DNA of 64,000 nucleotides from Kribbella rubisoli (GTDB lineage Bacteria; Actinomycetota; Actinomycetes; Propionibacteriales; Kribbellaceae). Positions 1 to 7,758 of this stretch are shown here, piece by piece; within the stretch, counting starts at the first letter, position 1; the number at the start of each line of letters is the position of its first letter. Location: positions 310,001 to 374,000 of the forward strand of contig NZ_SHKR01000012.1 of the NCBI RefSeq assembly GCF_004217145.1. The letters are read 5' to 3'. Below the pieces are notes generated by a model. It was not told where the DNA came from, did no database searches, and worked only from the letters and a program-made list of their open reading frames with translations. A program made the translations under genes and the position numbers.

Positions 1-199
1 TCTGATGTTCTGCCGCGGCCGGGGTCGCCTCGTCGAAACGCCCATCAAGAGGAACGCGTGGTTGCCGGTGCCCGTCGAAGCGTGGCTTCGCGGCCTCGAG
101 CAGTTTCCACTCGTCCCAGTCCTGGCCGAACCACTTCGCGTTCCGCGGATCGGCGTGCCAATCCGGGAAGTAGTACGCGAGTATCTTCGGTCGATCCAT
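1..199 (-). CDS. WbsX-like glycoside hydrolase/glycosyltransferase, N-terminal part
   Basis: Only the first 66 codons lie in the window; the gene runs off the left edge. The start reads MDRPKILAYYFPDWHADP, and further on come a W-DEW segment and the run KPRFDGHRQPRVPLDGRFDE. This is the conserved opening of the WbsX family (GH99-like TIM barrel), whose members act on envelope or plant/fungal polysaccharides. The ATG at 199 has GGAG about 7 bases upstream. It is the last visible gene of the sugar ABC importer operon, 17 bases after the second permease, so it may act on the imported glycan or on its precursor. Substrate unknown. GH versus GT activity cannot be told from this fragment. Confidence 0.7.
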   Translation of the reverse strand, partial: MDRPKILAYYFPDWHADPRNAKWFGQDWDEWKLLEAAKPRFDGHRQPRVPLDGRFDEATPAAAEHQ

Positions 200-216
200 C
201 GATGAGGCTCCTTGAT

Positions 217-1005
217 TCATTTGACCGCACCGGCCGAGATACCGGTACGGAAGGTCTTCTGCAGGACGATGAAAATCACCACGACGGGCACCGAGATCAG
301 GATGTTCGCGGCGAAGATCTTCGGGGTGTCGACCGCGCGCTCACTCTGGAAGTACGTCGGAACCTGCGTCAGCACCTGCAGATCGGTCGACTGGATGAAC
401 AGCAGCGGCAGCAGATACTCGTTCCACGCGGCGAGGAACGTGAAGATCGCGACGACGGAGAGAATCGGCCGGCAGATCGGCACGAGGATCTGCCAGAAGA
501 ACTGCCACGAATTCGCCCCGTCGAGCCGCCCGGCCTCATAAAGCTCGGCCGGCAGCCCGCGAATGTAGTTGCTGCTGACAAGCACTCCGAACGGTATCGA
601 GATCACCGTCAACGGGATGATCACCGACCAGTAGGTATCGAGCAACCCGATCGCCTGAACGACGTAGTACAAGGGAACGACGAGCGCGATCGCAGGCAGC
701 GCGAGCCCGGTCAGAATGACGACGGCGCCGACCGGCGAACCGCGCGGCCGCAGTACGGCGAAACCGTACGACGCACTGAGTCCGAGGAACATGACGAGTA
801 CGACGGTCGACACCGAGACGATCAGGCTGTTCGCGAAGAATCGCAGGAACGGCGTCGACGACAGGACGATCCCGTAGTTGCTGATTCCCTCGCCGGCAAG
901 GGATTCCTTGACGATCAGTACGAGCGGGACGACGAGCACCACGAGTGCGACAAGCACGAGGAGCTGGCTGAGGATCCGCCCGGGCAGTCTCTGGAACTGG
1001 AACAT
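217..1005 (-). CDS. Carbohydrate ABC transporter permease, MalG type
   Basis: This is a 262-residue inner membrane permease of the CUT1 (binding-protein-dependent transport) family. An N-terminal membrane segment (about residues 14-35) is followed by a periplasm-facing loop and about five further helices. The EAA-type cytoplasmic loop that docks the ATPase is visible as ELYEAGRLDGANSWQFFWQI near residues 155-175. The length is usual for the family. It starts 4 bases downstream of the partner permease gene, so the two form one operon with the binding protein. No ATPase is encoded next to them. As in many actinomycetes, a shared MsiK-type ATPase elsewhere is the likely energiser (inference). 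Confidence 0.93.
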   Translation of the reverse strand: MFQFQRLPGRILSQLLVLVALVVLVVPLVLIVKESLAGEGISNYGIVLSSTPFLRFFANSLIVSVSTVVLVMFLGLSASYGFAVLRPRGSPVGAVVILTGLALPAIALVVPLYYVVQAIGLLDTYWSVIIPLTVISIPFGVLVSSNYIRGLPAELYEAGRLDGANSWQFFWQILVPICRPILSVVAIFTFLAAWNEYLLPLLFIQSTDLQVLTQVPTYFQSERAVDTPKIFAANILISVPVVVIFIVLQKTFRTGISAGAVK

Positions 1006-1009
1006 GTCG

Positions 1010-1885
1010 CTACTGGCTTTCGCTGGTCGAGAGGCGGACCTGCAGGATCGAGAAGACGAGCGCGATCAGCACCAGCACGATCGACAGCGCGGCGCCGTAC
1101 CCGGCGTGGAACTGCGCGATCACCTGCTTGTAGATGTAGCCGGTCAGCACCTGCGTCGTCGTACCCGGACCGCCGCCGGTGGTGAGGAAGACGAGATCGA
1201 ACATCTTCAGCGAGCTGATGAAGCCGAGCACGATCAGCACGAGATGGGATCCGCGGAGCATCGGCGCGACAACCGTCGTGTTCAGCTGCCACGTCGTCGC
1301 GCCGTCGATCCGGGCGGCGTCGAACAGCCCGCGATCGATCTGCCCGATCGCGGCGTCGTAGATCAAGAAGCTGTAGCCGGTGTACTGCCAGACGTTGATC
1401 AGGATGATCGTGCCGAACGCCGTCTTCGGGTCGGCCAGCCACGCCTGGTCGAAGCCGTTCAGCCCGAGGCTCTGCAGCAGGTGGTTGAACCCGCCGTCCG
1501 GCGTGAGCAGGATGCGGTACGACGTGGCGACGACCGCCGGAGCGAGCACGACCGGGACGAACACGAGCGTCCGCAGCAGGCCGCGCAGGTGCACCTTGGT
1601 CCGCACCAGGATCGCCAGCGCGAGGCCGAAGGTGAGCTGGATCGCGACCGTGGCGACCGCGAAGACGAGCGTGTTGCGCAACGACTGCCAGAAGACCGGA
1701 TCCTGCAGCAGCTTCGAATAGTTGGCTCCGCCAACGAAGTCGGTCGGCGAACCCACGCCCGACCAGTCGAACAACGAGTAGAACGCGTTGGCCGCGATGC
1801 CCGCGTGGATCACGCCGACGACGAGGATCAGCGCGGGCAGCGCCCACAGGTAGTCCGACAGCGCGAGCGGGCGGTGACCCTGCAC
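1010..1885 (-). CDS. Carbohydrate ABC transporter permease, MalF type
   Basis: This 291-residue permease has six predicted membrane helices. The first is at about residues 9-31, after a short cytoplasmic start. The EAA loop appears as GLFDAARIDGATTWQLNTTV around residues 185-205, a good match to sugar permeases. The GTG start at 1885 shares one base with the TAG stop of the binding-protein gene (TAGTG), so translation is probably coupled. It would form the heterodimeric channel with the MalG-type protein downstream. Sugar specificity cannot be read from the permease. Confidence 0.93.
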   Translation of the reverse strand: MQGHRPLALSDYLWALPALILVVGVIHAGIAANAFYSLFDWSGVGSPTDFVGGANYSKLLQDPVFWQSLRNTLVFAVATVAIQLTFGLALAILVRTKVHLRGLLRTLVFVPVVLAPAVVATSYRILLTPDGGFNHLLQSLGLNGFDQAWLADPKTAFGTIILINVWQYTGYSFLIYDAAIGQIDRGLFDAARIDGATTWQLNTTVVAPMLRGSHLVLIVLGFISSLKMFDLVFLTTGGGPGTTTQVLTGYIYKQVIAQFHAGYGAALSIVLVLIALVFSILQVRLSTSESQ

Positions 1886-3204
1886 TACCGGCTCACCGAT
1901 TTCGAGGCGGACTCGACCTTCTTCAGTGCGTCCTCCGGTGACGTCGTACCTGCTGCCACGGCTGACAAGGCGTCGCCGAGGGCGGTGGTCAGGTCGCTGT
2001 ACGGGATCTGCCGCGCGCCGATCAGGTCGGTCAGCGAATGCTGCTGGCGCTCGATGTCTGCGACCTGCGTCGGGTTGATGACGTCGGTGGTCGCGACCTT
2101 GACGGAGGTGATCGCCGGGATGTTTCCGCCCGCTGCCTGGATCTTCTGACCGTCACCAGCGGTCAGGAACTCGAGGAACTTGAAGGCAGCGTCCTGCTTC
2201 GACGACTTCGCCGAGACCGCGAATCCGTTGTCCGGCCCGCCGAACGGCTTTGTCGGCTCGCCGCCGGTGACCGGCGCGGGGAACGGCGCGGACAGGAACA
2301 GGCCGTCGATCTTCTTCGTCACGGTCTTCTGCGCGTCGGTCTGCCCGGTCTTCGTCATCGTCGCCGGCGTGTTCCAGGTTCCCAGGGCAATGAACGCCGC
2401 CTGGTCCGACAGGAACGTGGTCTGCGCATCCGGGTACTCCGTGGCCGCGGTCGCGCCGGCCGGGATGATCCCGCTGGTGAACAGGTCCTTCCAGGCGCTC
2501 ATGGCCTGCACGAACTCCTGGTCAGTCCACGACGCCTTGCCCTGGATGGCGTCGTACACCCTGCCGGGCGCGATGCTGTTGATCAGCGACAGGTACACGT
2601 CGGTGTTGACCCACGCGTCCTTGGCGCCGTGCGCGAGGCACTTCAGGTTGTGGGTCTTGAGGGTCGCGCAGACCTTCTTCCACTGCTCGAAGTCGGTCGG
2701 TACGCCGAGGCCGTACTGGTCGAGGATCTTCTTGTTGTAGTAGATGAGCCCGGCCGCTGACATGTACGCCGGAAGCGCGACCTGCTTCTTGTCGAGCTGC
2801 AGCTGGCTGAGCCCCTCGGGGTTGAACTTGCCCGCCCAGTCCTTGCCGAGATCCTTGGCGGCACGGTCCTCGACCGGGACCGCGAGCGGACCGAAGTTCG
2901 TGGTCAGGTCGCCGGGCTGGACCTGGAACACGTCCGGGCCCTTGTCGGACGACAGCCCCGGCCGGAGCGCGGTGACGTAGTCGTTGTAGGCGTACTGCTT
3001 GTACGTGACCTTGATCTGCGGGTTCGCGGCCTCGAAGTCCTTGATCGCCTGGACGTTGTTGAAGGCGTTCCAGCCCCACCAGGTCAGCGACACCGGACCG
3101 CTCTGCGCCTGCTCCTTCGACCCTGAGCCGCAGGCGGCGAGGCCGGCCGCGGCGAGGGCGATGACCGTCAGAACGGTGGCCCTCCTCGTTCCTGAGCGAT
3201 ACAT
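1885..3204 (-). CDS. Extracellular sugar-binding lipoprotein of ABC importer
   Basis: This 439-residue family 1 solute-binding protein has a lipoprotein signal: a basic start, a hydrophobic run and the lipobox LAAC with the lipidated Cys at residue 25. It then reads VSLTWWGWNAFNNVQAIKDFEAANPQIKVTY, typical of CUT1 sugar-binding proteins, and a later F-GGPDNGFAVSAKSSKQDAAFKFLEFL segment typical of the C-lobe. It lies outside the membrane and delivers ligand to the two permeases downstream. A promoter-like pair and a LacI-type palindrome lie just upstream, so sugar-dependent repression is likely. The ligand is unknown; the WbsX-like gene at the operon end hints at an oligosaccharide. Confidence 0.93.
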   Translation of the reverse strand: MYRSGTRRATVLTVIALAAAGLAACGSGSKEQAQSGPVSLTWWGWNAFNNVQAIKDFEAANPQIKVTYKQYAYNDYVTALRPGLSSDKGPDVFQVQPGDLTTNFGPLAVPVEDRAAKDLGKDWAGKFNPEGLSQLQLDKKQVALPAYMSAAGLIYYNKKILDQYGLGVPTDFEQWKKVCATLKTHNLKCLAHGAKDAWVNTDVYLSLINSIAPGRVYDAIQGKASWTDQEFVQAMSAWKDLFTSGIIPAGATAATEYPDAQTTFLSDQAAFIALGTWNTPATMTKTGQTDAQKTVTKKIDGLFLSAPFPAPVTGGEPTKPFGGPDNGFAVSAKSSKQDAAFKFLEFLTAGDGQKIQAAGGNIPAITSVKVATTDVINPTQVADIERQQHSLTDLIGARQIPYSDLTTALGDALSAVAAGTTSPEDALKKVESASKSVSR

Positions 3205-3219
3205 CCCGAGCTCCTTGAG

Positions 3220-3231
3220 TGAAATGTTTCA
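3220..3231. promoter_or_regulatory. LacI-type operator upstream of sugar importer
   Basis: TGAAATGTTTCA is a near-perfect palindrome (TGAAA, two bases, TTTCA), the form bound by LacI/GalR-family sugar repressors. On the minus strand it lies between the predicted -10 hexamer (3242-3247) and the start of the binding-protein gene at 3204, where bound repressor would block transcription start. No LacI gene is in the window, so the regulator must be elsewhere. Confidence 0.6.
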
Positions 3232-3241
3232 ACCGCCTGCG

Positions 3242-3271
3242 ATCGTAGCCAGCGGGTAATTTCACTGTCCA
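3242..3271 (-). promoter_or_regulatory. Predicted promoter of sugar importer operon
   Basis: On the minus strand TGGACA (3271-3266) and TACGAT (3247-3242) are separated by 18 bases, a reasonable housekeeping-sigma -35/-10 pair. The LacI-like palindrome lies 10 bases downstream of the -10. The spacer also holds a half-site-like GTGAAATTAC. Confidence 0.45.
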
Positions 3272-3297
3272 GAGTGCGACCGGATTCGGCCAATCAA

Positions 3298-3309
3298 TGA
3301 ATCATTTCA
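3298..3309. promoter_or_regulatory. Second, weaker LacI-like palindrome
   Basis: TGAATCATTTCA keeps the outer TGAA/TTCA arms of the operator at 3220-3231 and lies 78 bases from it, overlapping the stop codon of the small gene at 3307-3510. It could be an auxiliary operator for looping or for blocking read-through. The core is less symmetric, so this is tentative. Confidence 0.3.
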
Positions 3310-3510
3310 CCGACGAACCGGGTCCGCGCCGGCCTCCTTGCTCACCCGGTCGCCGACCTCGAGCTGCTTCCACAGGTCGCGGGGCACCTTGACGTTCTGC
3401 TTCTCGCCGCCGTCGAGCTGGACCTCGAGCCTGCGGTACAGGTTCGAGCCGTCGAACATCGCCCGCGACTTCTTCACGACGACCCCGCTCCAGGCATCCT
3501 CGTTGGCCAT
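3307..3510 (-). CDS. Small conserved actinobacterial protein (DUF7489-like)
   Basis: A 67-residue soluble protein starting MANEDAWSGVVVKKSRAMFD, with a later segment GSNLYRRLEVQLD and a VGDRVSK tail motif. It resembles short beta-rich actinobacterial proteins of unknown function, recalled as DUF7489. No signal peptide, membrane segment or catalytic motif is seen. The ATG at 3510 is chosen because GAAGGAG lies just upstream; an in-frame ATG six codons earlier lacks such a site. It stands alone between the DsbA-type gene and the sugar importer promoter. Function unknown. Confidence 0.7.
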   Translation of the reverse strand: MANEDAWSGVVVKKSRAMFDGSNLYRRLEVQLDGGEKQNVKVPRDLWKQLEVGDRVSKEAGADPVRR

Positions 3511-3548
3511 CAGTACTCCTTCGATCACGGTGAGTGGTCGAGCCGAGC

Positions 3549-4220
3549 CTAGCCCGCGGCAAGGTTCAGGAGTCGGTCCGGCCAGCTGGGGTCGGTGGCC
3601 TCGGCGATGGGGTAGCCGGAGGCCCAGCGGCCTTCCCAGTGGACGTCGATGCCGGGGTTGTGAACGGCGCTGCCATCGGGAAGGAACAGATGCGGACTGC
3701 CCTGTACGGCGTCCGTGACGGCGACCGCGTGATCGGCCATGACCTCGGAGCGCGCCCGACCGTCGTCGAGGGCAGTGGCCAAGGCGGCGGCGTCGACCGA
3801 ATCGACCTCGGCGGCGATCTCGAGGATCACCTGGCGGTGGCCGATCGGCTGGGACTCGAACCAGAATGCCCGGCGGAGCGCGGCATCCAAGTCCTCAGAT
3901 GCCTGCAATCCTTGGGCTTTGGCCGCATGCACGGCTTCGGCGGCGAGCAGCACGGTCGACGGGTAGGTCCAGTCCGGCTGCGTCCACAGCCGGAACCCGA
4001 TCTCCGGCGCCAGCTGTCCGAGCCCGACCGCCTCACTGTCCGTGCCCGGTCGCGAGTGCGGCCCGTTGAACAGTTCGAGCGCGAACGTGTGGTGATCGAG
4101 CCGCACTGCATCGTCCAGTCCGAGCTTCGTCCGCGCGGTCCGCAGGCGGTAGATCGCCACGTGCGCGAACGGGCACAGCAGGTCCGACCACACCTGGATC
4201 GTCCCGGGTGCGACGTTCAC
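3549..4220 (-). CDS. DsbA/FrnE-family thioredoxin-fold protein
   Basis: This 223-residue protein starts with IQVWSDLLCPFAHVAIYRL, the FrnE-type opening beta strand and active-site helix, and ends with a conserved GSPHLFLPDGSAVHNPG segment (the cis-Pro region of DsbA folds). The second cysteine of the usual CxxC is replaced (CPFAH), so a dithiol oxidase mechanism is doubtful; a single-Cys or isomerase-like activity is possible. It is cytoplasmic, with no signal peptide. The GTG start at 4220 follows AGGAGG and overlaps the upstream stop by four bases (GTGA). It is the third gene of a PhyH-PPOX-DsbA operon. Confidence 0.8.
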   Translation of the reverse strand: MNVAPGTIQVWSDLLCPFAHVAIYRLRTARTKLGLDDAVRLDHHTFALELFNGPHSRPGTDSEAVGLGQLAPEIGFRLWTQPDWTYPSTVLLAAEAVHAAKAQGLQASEDLDAALRRAFWFESQPIGHRQVILEIAAEVDSVDAAALATALDDGRARSEVMADHAVAVTDAVQGSPHLFLPDGSAVHNPGIDVHWEGRWASGYPIAEATDPSWPDRLLNLAAG

Positions 4221-4687
4221 GCGTCCTCCTGGTGGTCGGCACCGGCCGGGTTGTTCGTGAAGTGCTCCGGCCGGATCAACACCGCCGTACGCCGGTCCGC
4301 GACCATCTCGCGGTCGTACTCGTCGAGGTCCGGATGTACGCCGCCGGCCGCCGCGTAGATGTCGCGCAGCAACATCCGCAGGCGCTCCGCGTCGACCCCC
4401 GGCAGCGGATCGTCCGGCCCGGCCAGCTCGACCGACCCGGTGACGCCTATCCACTGCCAGCCCGCGCGGAACACCAACGTCGCCTGCGGGGTCCGCCGCA
4501 GATGCGTCAGCTTCGCGGTGTGCCCGCGCGCGACGAACGCCACGATCGGCTCGCCCGTCAAGGGATGGTCGAGTACGCCGGCGTTGACCACCGAGGCGGC
4601 CGGTTCGCCGGACCGTCGCTGCGTGATCGCCACCGCCAGATAGTGATCCTGCCGCCCGAGTTCGTTGATCCGCTCAAGTCCTTGCAT
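4217..4687 (-). CDS. PPOX-class (pyridoxamine 5'-phosphate oxidase-like) flavin/F420-binding protein
   Basis: A 156-residue split-barrel protein. Diagnostic segments are ASVVNAGVLDHPLTGEPIVAFVARG, the middle TAKLTHLRRTPQATLVFRAGWQWIGVTGSVEL, and a C-terminal RRTAVLIRPEHF. This arrangement matches actinobacterial PPOX-class proteins that bind F420 or FMN (the TIGR03618-like group). F420 is plausible because cofD and cofE are in the same window. It starts 9 bases after the dioxygenase gene and overlaps the DsbA-like gene by four bases, so the three are cotranscribed. Substrate unknown; cofactor choice is inference. Confidence 0.85.
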   Translation of the reverse strand: MQGLERINELGRQDHYLAVAITQRRSGEPAASVVNAGVLDHPLTGEPIVAFVARGHTAKLTHLRRTPQATLVFRAGWQWIGVTGSVELAGPDDPLPGVDAERLRMLLRDIYAAAGGVHPDLDEYDREMVADRRTAVLIRPEHFTNNPAGADHQEDA

Positions 4688-4696
4688 GCCACGAAG

Positions 4697-5515
4697 CTAA
4701 CGGACCGTGGTCCGGTTATCAAGTGGCCAGAGCGTCGGCTGGATCGCCGGGTCCGTGTAATCCGGGTCGGGGTTCTGCCGGACGAGCGTGTCGTTGGGAT
4801 GAGCCGATCCGGGACGCCAGCGGTTGCTCGCCGGCTGCAGGTGAATCGCGATCGACCGGCGCGGCGCCGTACTCAGATTTGCCGAGCTCCCGTGAACGGT
4901 CCGGCAGTGATGGAAGCTGACCTGCCCACGCTTCATCCGCGGTACGACGGGCGTCGGGTCGAACCCCTGCGCCGCGATCGACGCCTCCAGTCCGGCGTTG
5001 TCCTGCGAGAAGAAGTCGAGCCCGGTCACGGACCACCGATGGCTGCCGGGCAGGAATCCGACCGCCCCGTTCACCTCGTCCACGTCGTGGAACCCGACCC
5101 ACGCGGTGAGCATGTCGTCCGACGTACACGACTGCCAGTACTGCCGATCCGTGTGCCACCCGACCTTCGCCGAACCACCCGGGGGCTTGAAGAGCAACTG
5201 GTCATGCCACAACCGGATCCCGTCCGCATCGGACAATGCGGCCGCCGTCGCACCGATCGCCGGGTGCCGTACCAAGGCGGCCAACTCATCAACCCGCAAG
5301 GACGAGTAGTCGTTCTTCCGGAGTACGTCGCCGTCCGCCGGCTGCCACCCTCGCGTCGCAGGCAGATCGGGCAGCGTGTGGTCGTGGTCGCCGGCGTAGA
5401 ACCGCTCCATCCCACGCTCAGCAGCATCGAGTACTTCGGACGGCACGATCACCGGCGAGATCCAGTAGCCGTGCTCGCGGAAGAAGGCGAGGTCGTCTGC
5501 TCCAGGTAGCTCCAT
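4697..5515 (-). CDS. Phytanoyl-CoA dioxygenase (PhyH) family protein
   Basis: This 272-residue Fe(II)/2-oxoglutarate oxygenase has the metal-binding HxD in KVGWHTDRQYW, the distal His in FHHCRTVHGSSANLS, and an Arg for 2-oxoglutarate in APRRSIAIHL. Family members hydroxylate lipids or small metabolites; the substrate here is unknown. The ATG at 5515 is preferred because the family starts with the LAFFREHGYWI segment soon after it; an in-frame start 18 codons earlier would run into the regulator promoter. It is divergent from an AraC regulator 71 bases away, a common pairing for this oxygenase family, and leads the operon. Confidence 0.9.
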   Translation of the reverse strand: MELPGADDLAFFREHGYWISPVIVPSEVLDAAERGMERFYAGDHDHTLPDLPATRGWQPADGDVLRKNDYSSLRVDELAALVRHPAIGATAAALSDADGIRLWHDQLLFKPPGGSAKVGWHTDRQYWQSCTSDDMLTAWVGFHDVDEVNGAVGFLPGSHRWSVTGLDFFSQDNAGLEASIAAQGFDPTPVVPRMKRGQVSFHHCRTVHGSSANLSTAPRRSIAIHLQPASNRWRPGSAHPNDTLVRQNPDPDYTDPAIQPTLWPLDNRTTVR

Positions 5516-5586
5516 GCGGACCAATCTAGAAATCGAGCGACCGGTACGGCGTTGCCGATGTTCAGGCAACTGGACACAATCTTCAG

Positions 5587-6423
5587 GTGTCGTTGCATCG
5601 GCCCAGTGGGCTCCGCGCCGGATTCCACGCCGAGGGATTCGCGGGGGAGAGCGGTCTGCTGCATGCGGGCGAGCAATGGGTGCCCGAGCAGTTCCTGATC
5701 GAACCGCACGAGCATCCCGTCTGGGAGATCTACCTACAGCAGCACGGCAGCACCCACTGGGTTGCCGGTGGCGAGAGCTACGTCCTCCACCCGGGGTATC
5801 TCTTCGCCGTACCTCCCGGTGTCACTCACCACCTGGCCGGCCGTTCCGGCAACCACCACTTCTACTTCGCCGCGATCGACCGCGAACCCGTCGTACGACG
5901 CCAGCCCGCGCTCGCGCTGCCCTGGCCGAAGACCGTCGTACATCGGGAAGCGGGTGAGCTCACGCACGCCTTCGCACAACTGGTCCGCGAGGTCACCACC
6001 CGCTACGAGTACGCCGACACCGGGCTGACGCTCGCGGTCGACCACCTGATGCTCGCGGTATCGCGGTGTCTCGCGCCGGCCGCCGTACCGCAGCTTGCGA
6101 TGCACCCGGCGGTGCGGACCGTGAAACGTCTGCTGGACCAGGAGTTTCACGAGCGGTGGACGCTCCGGGAGTTGGGCGATCGCACCGGGCTCGCACCGGC
6201 GTACCTGGCCGAGCTGTTCACCACCGAGCTCGGCCAGCCACCCCACCGGTACCTCAACGAACGCCGGATCGAGCGCGCCCGCCAACTCCTCGAGACCAGC
6301 GCCATCACGATCACCGCGTTGGCCGTCAGCCTCGGGTTCAGTTCGAGTCAGCACTTCGCTCGCGTATTCCGTCAGCTCACCGGGACCACCCCGACGGCGT
6401 TCAGATCGTCACCAGCGCGGTGA
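5587..6423 (+). CDS. AraC-family regulator with N-terminal cupin
   Basis: A 278-residue regulator. Residues about 15-110 form an AraC-type cupin sensor (EPHEHPVWEIYLQQHGSTHW, then LHPGYLFAVPPGVTHHL). The C-terminal 100 residues hold two HTH motifs, the second ending in AVSLGFSSSQHFARVFRQLTG. It probably controls the divergent PhyH-PPOX-DsbA operon. The GTG at 5587 is the first start in the frame with family-like sequence after it; no strong ribosome site is seen. Its end overlaps the convergent MAPEG gene by 23 bases. The effector is unknown. Confidence 0.9.
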   Translation: MSLHRPSGLRAGFHAEGFAGESGLLHAGEQWVPEQFLIEPHEHPVWEIYLQQHGSTHWVAGGESYVLHPGYLFAVPPGVTHHLAGRSGNHHFYFAAIDREPVVRRQPALALPWPKTVVHREAGELTHAFAQLVREVTTRYEYADTGLTLAVDHLMLAVSRCLAPAAVPQLAMHPAVRTVKRLLDQEFHERWTLRELGDRTGLAPAYLAELFTTELGQPPHRYLNERRIERARQLLETSAITITALAVSLGFSSSQHFARVFRQLTGTTPTAFRSSPAR

Positions 6424-6799
6424 CGCCCAGCGCGATCCCGACGAGGTAGGTGCCCATGGCACCGACATCGCGGAGCGGGCCGTGGGTCGCGAGACTGCGC
6501 GAGGTCAGCATTCCGAACGCGTGCACGTACCGGACGAACACGGCGGCGATCGCGAGGACGTCGACCGCCCAGCTGTCCGACAGCACCGAACAGACCAGCA
6601 GCAGCACGATCATCGTCGGGATGTACTCGGCGGCGTTGCCGTGCGCGCGGATTGCGATCAGTAGCTTGTCGGACGGGTCGCTGGGGAGTTGGTTGCCCGC
6701 GCCGCGGAGGGCCCGGTTCCGGCTGACGTTGGCGCCGAGCACGAACAGCAGGATGCCCATCAGGGCGATGCAGACGATGGTGATGGTGTCGAGGTTCAT
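6401..6799 (-). CDS. MAPEG-family membrane protein
   Basis: A 132-residue protein with four predicted membrane helices (about residues 4-24, 52-72, 76-96 and 110-130). It carries MAPEG signatures: RAHGNAAEYIPTMIVLLL after helix 1, then RYVHAFGMLTS. Eukaryotic and bacterial MAPEG proteins include glutathione transferases and peroxidases of membranes. GAAGGAG precedes the ATG. Its start overlaps the stop of the glutathione synthetase gene by four bases (ATGA), so it is translated with that pathway. That context makes a thiol-dependent detoxifying role likely, though the reaction is not shown. Confidence 0.88.
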   Translation of the reverse strand: MNLDTITIVCIALMGILLFVLGANVSRNRALRGAGNQLPSDPSDKLLIAIRAHGNAAEYIPTMIVLLLVCSVLSDSWAVDVLAIAAVFVRYVHAFGMLTSRSLATHGPLRDVGAMGTYLVGIALGVTALVTI

Positions 6800-7758
6800 A
6801 CGAGTACTCCTTCGAACAAACGGCTCACGATGGTTTGACTGAGTTGGGTCCCGAGCAGGGCGTCGGTCTTGTGCATGCCGCCCGGGCAGGTGACGTTGAC
6901 CTCGATCAGCCGGCCGCCGATCACATCGAGACCGGCGATGGCGAGGCCGTGCTTCCGCAGGACGGGTCCGAGGGCGGCGACGATCGCGTGATCGTCCTCG
7001 TCCAGTTCGGCCGGCGCGACCGGCGGTCCGATCCGGAAGTCGTCGACGGCCGGTCGGCGAAGTACTGCGCCGACGATGTCGCCGTCGAGCAGGAACAACC
7101 GTTTGTTGCCATGTGCAACATCTGACAGATATTGCTGGGCGATCACCAGCCGTCGCCCGCCGTGGCTCGCCGACTCCAGGAGTGCGACCGCGCCCTGGTC
7201 GTCGTGCACCAGCCACACGTCGAGTCCCGCGAACCCGTCGACCGGTTTGACCACCGCCGTGCCGACGCGTGCGACGAACGATCGCAATTCTGTGGGATCC
7301 GCACCGACGTAGGTCGGCGGACAGAGCTCGGGGAAGTGCAACGCGATCAACTTCTCGTGCATCGCCCGGATGCCTTCCGGCCGGTTGATCACCCGCGTAC
7401 CGGCCTGCTCGACCAGATCCAGCAGGTACGTCGTGTGCAGGTACCGCGGATCAACCGGCGGGTCGATCCGCAGATGCACCAGGTCGAGCGACGCAACATC
7501 GACAACGGCGCTCTCGACCTCATCCCACCAGGTCGCATCGACAATCCACCGATGGTCACCCCCGATCGCCTGCCGCGGCCGAAGCCGAATCCGCCGAGCA
7601 CGAGCCCGCACCCGCTCGTCGACAACCGCAAGCTCCTCCGGCCCACAACACCAAACCTGGAACCCCAGCCCCTGAGTCGCGCTCATCAAGCCGACACTCG
7701 CGTCGATATCCCCGACCAACCCGGCCAGCGGATCAGTAACAAATAGAACGCCGCTCAT
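6796..7758 (-). CDS. gshB: Glutathione synthetase-like ATP-grasp ligase
   Basis: A 320-residue protein that follows E. coli GshB along its length. The N-terminal VTDPLAGLVGDIDAS and RIDPPVDPRYLHTTYLLD match the GshB N-domain, with INRPEGIRAMHEKL in the linker. ATP-grasp motifs are VVKPVDGFAGLDVW and GNKRLFLLDGDIVG, and the metal-binding IEVNVTCPGGMHK lies near residue 290. The expected reaction is ATP-dependent joining of gamma-glutamylcysteine and glycine. It overlaps the upstream ligase stop by four bases and is followed by the MAPEG gene. Glutathione is unusual in actinomycetes, which normally make mycothiol, so the acceptor could be something else. Confidence 0.87.
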   Translation of the reverse strand: MSGVLFVTDPLAGLVGDIDASVGLMSATQGLGFQVWCCGPEELAVVDERVRARARRIRLRPRQAIGGDHRWIVDATWWDEVESAVVDVASLDLVHLRIDPPVDPRYLHTTYLLDLVEQAGTRVINRPEGIRAMHEKLIALHFPELCPPTYVGADPTELRSFVARVGTAVVKPVDGFAGLDVWLVHDDQGAVALLESASHGGRRLVIAQQYLSDVAHGNKRLFLLDGDIVGAVLRRPAVDDFRIGPPVAPAELDEDDHAIVAALGPVLRKHGLAIAGLDVIGGRLIEVNVTCPGGMHKTDALLGTQLSQTIVSRLFEGVLV

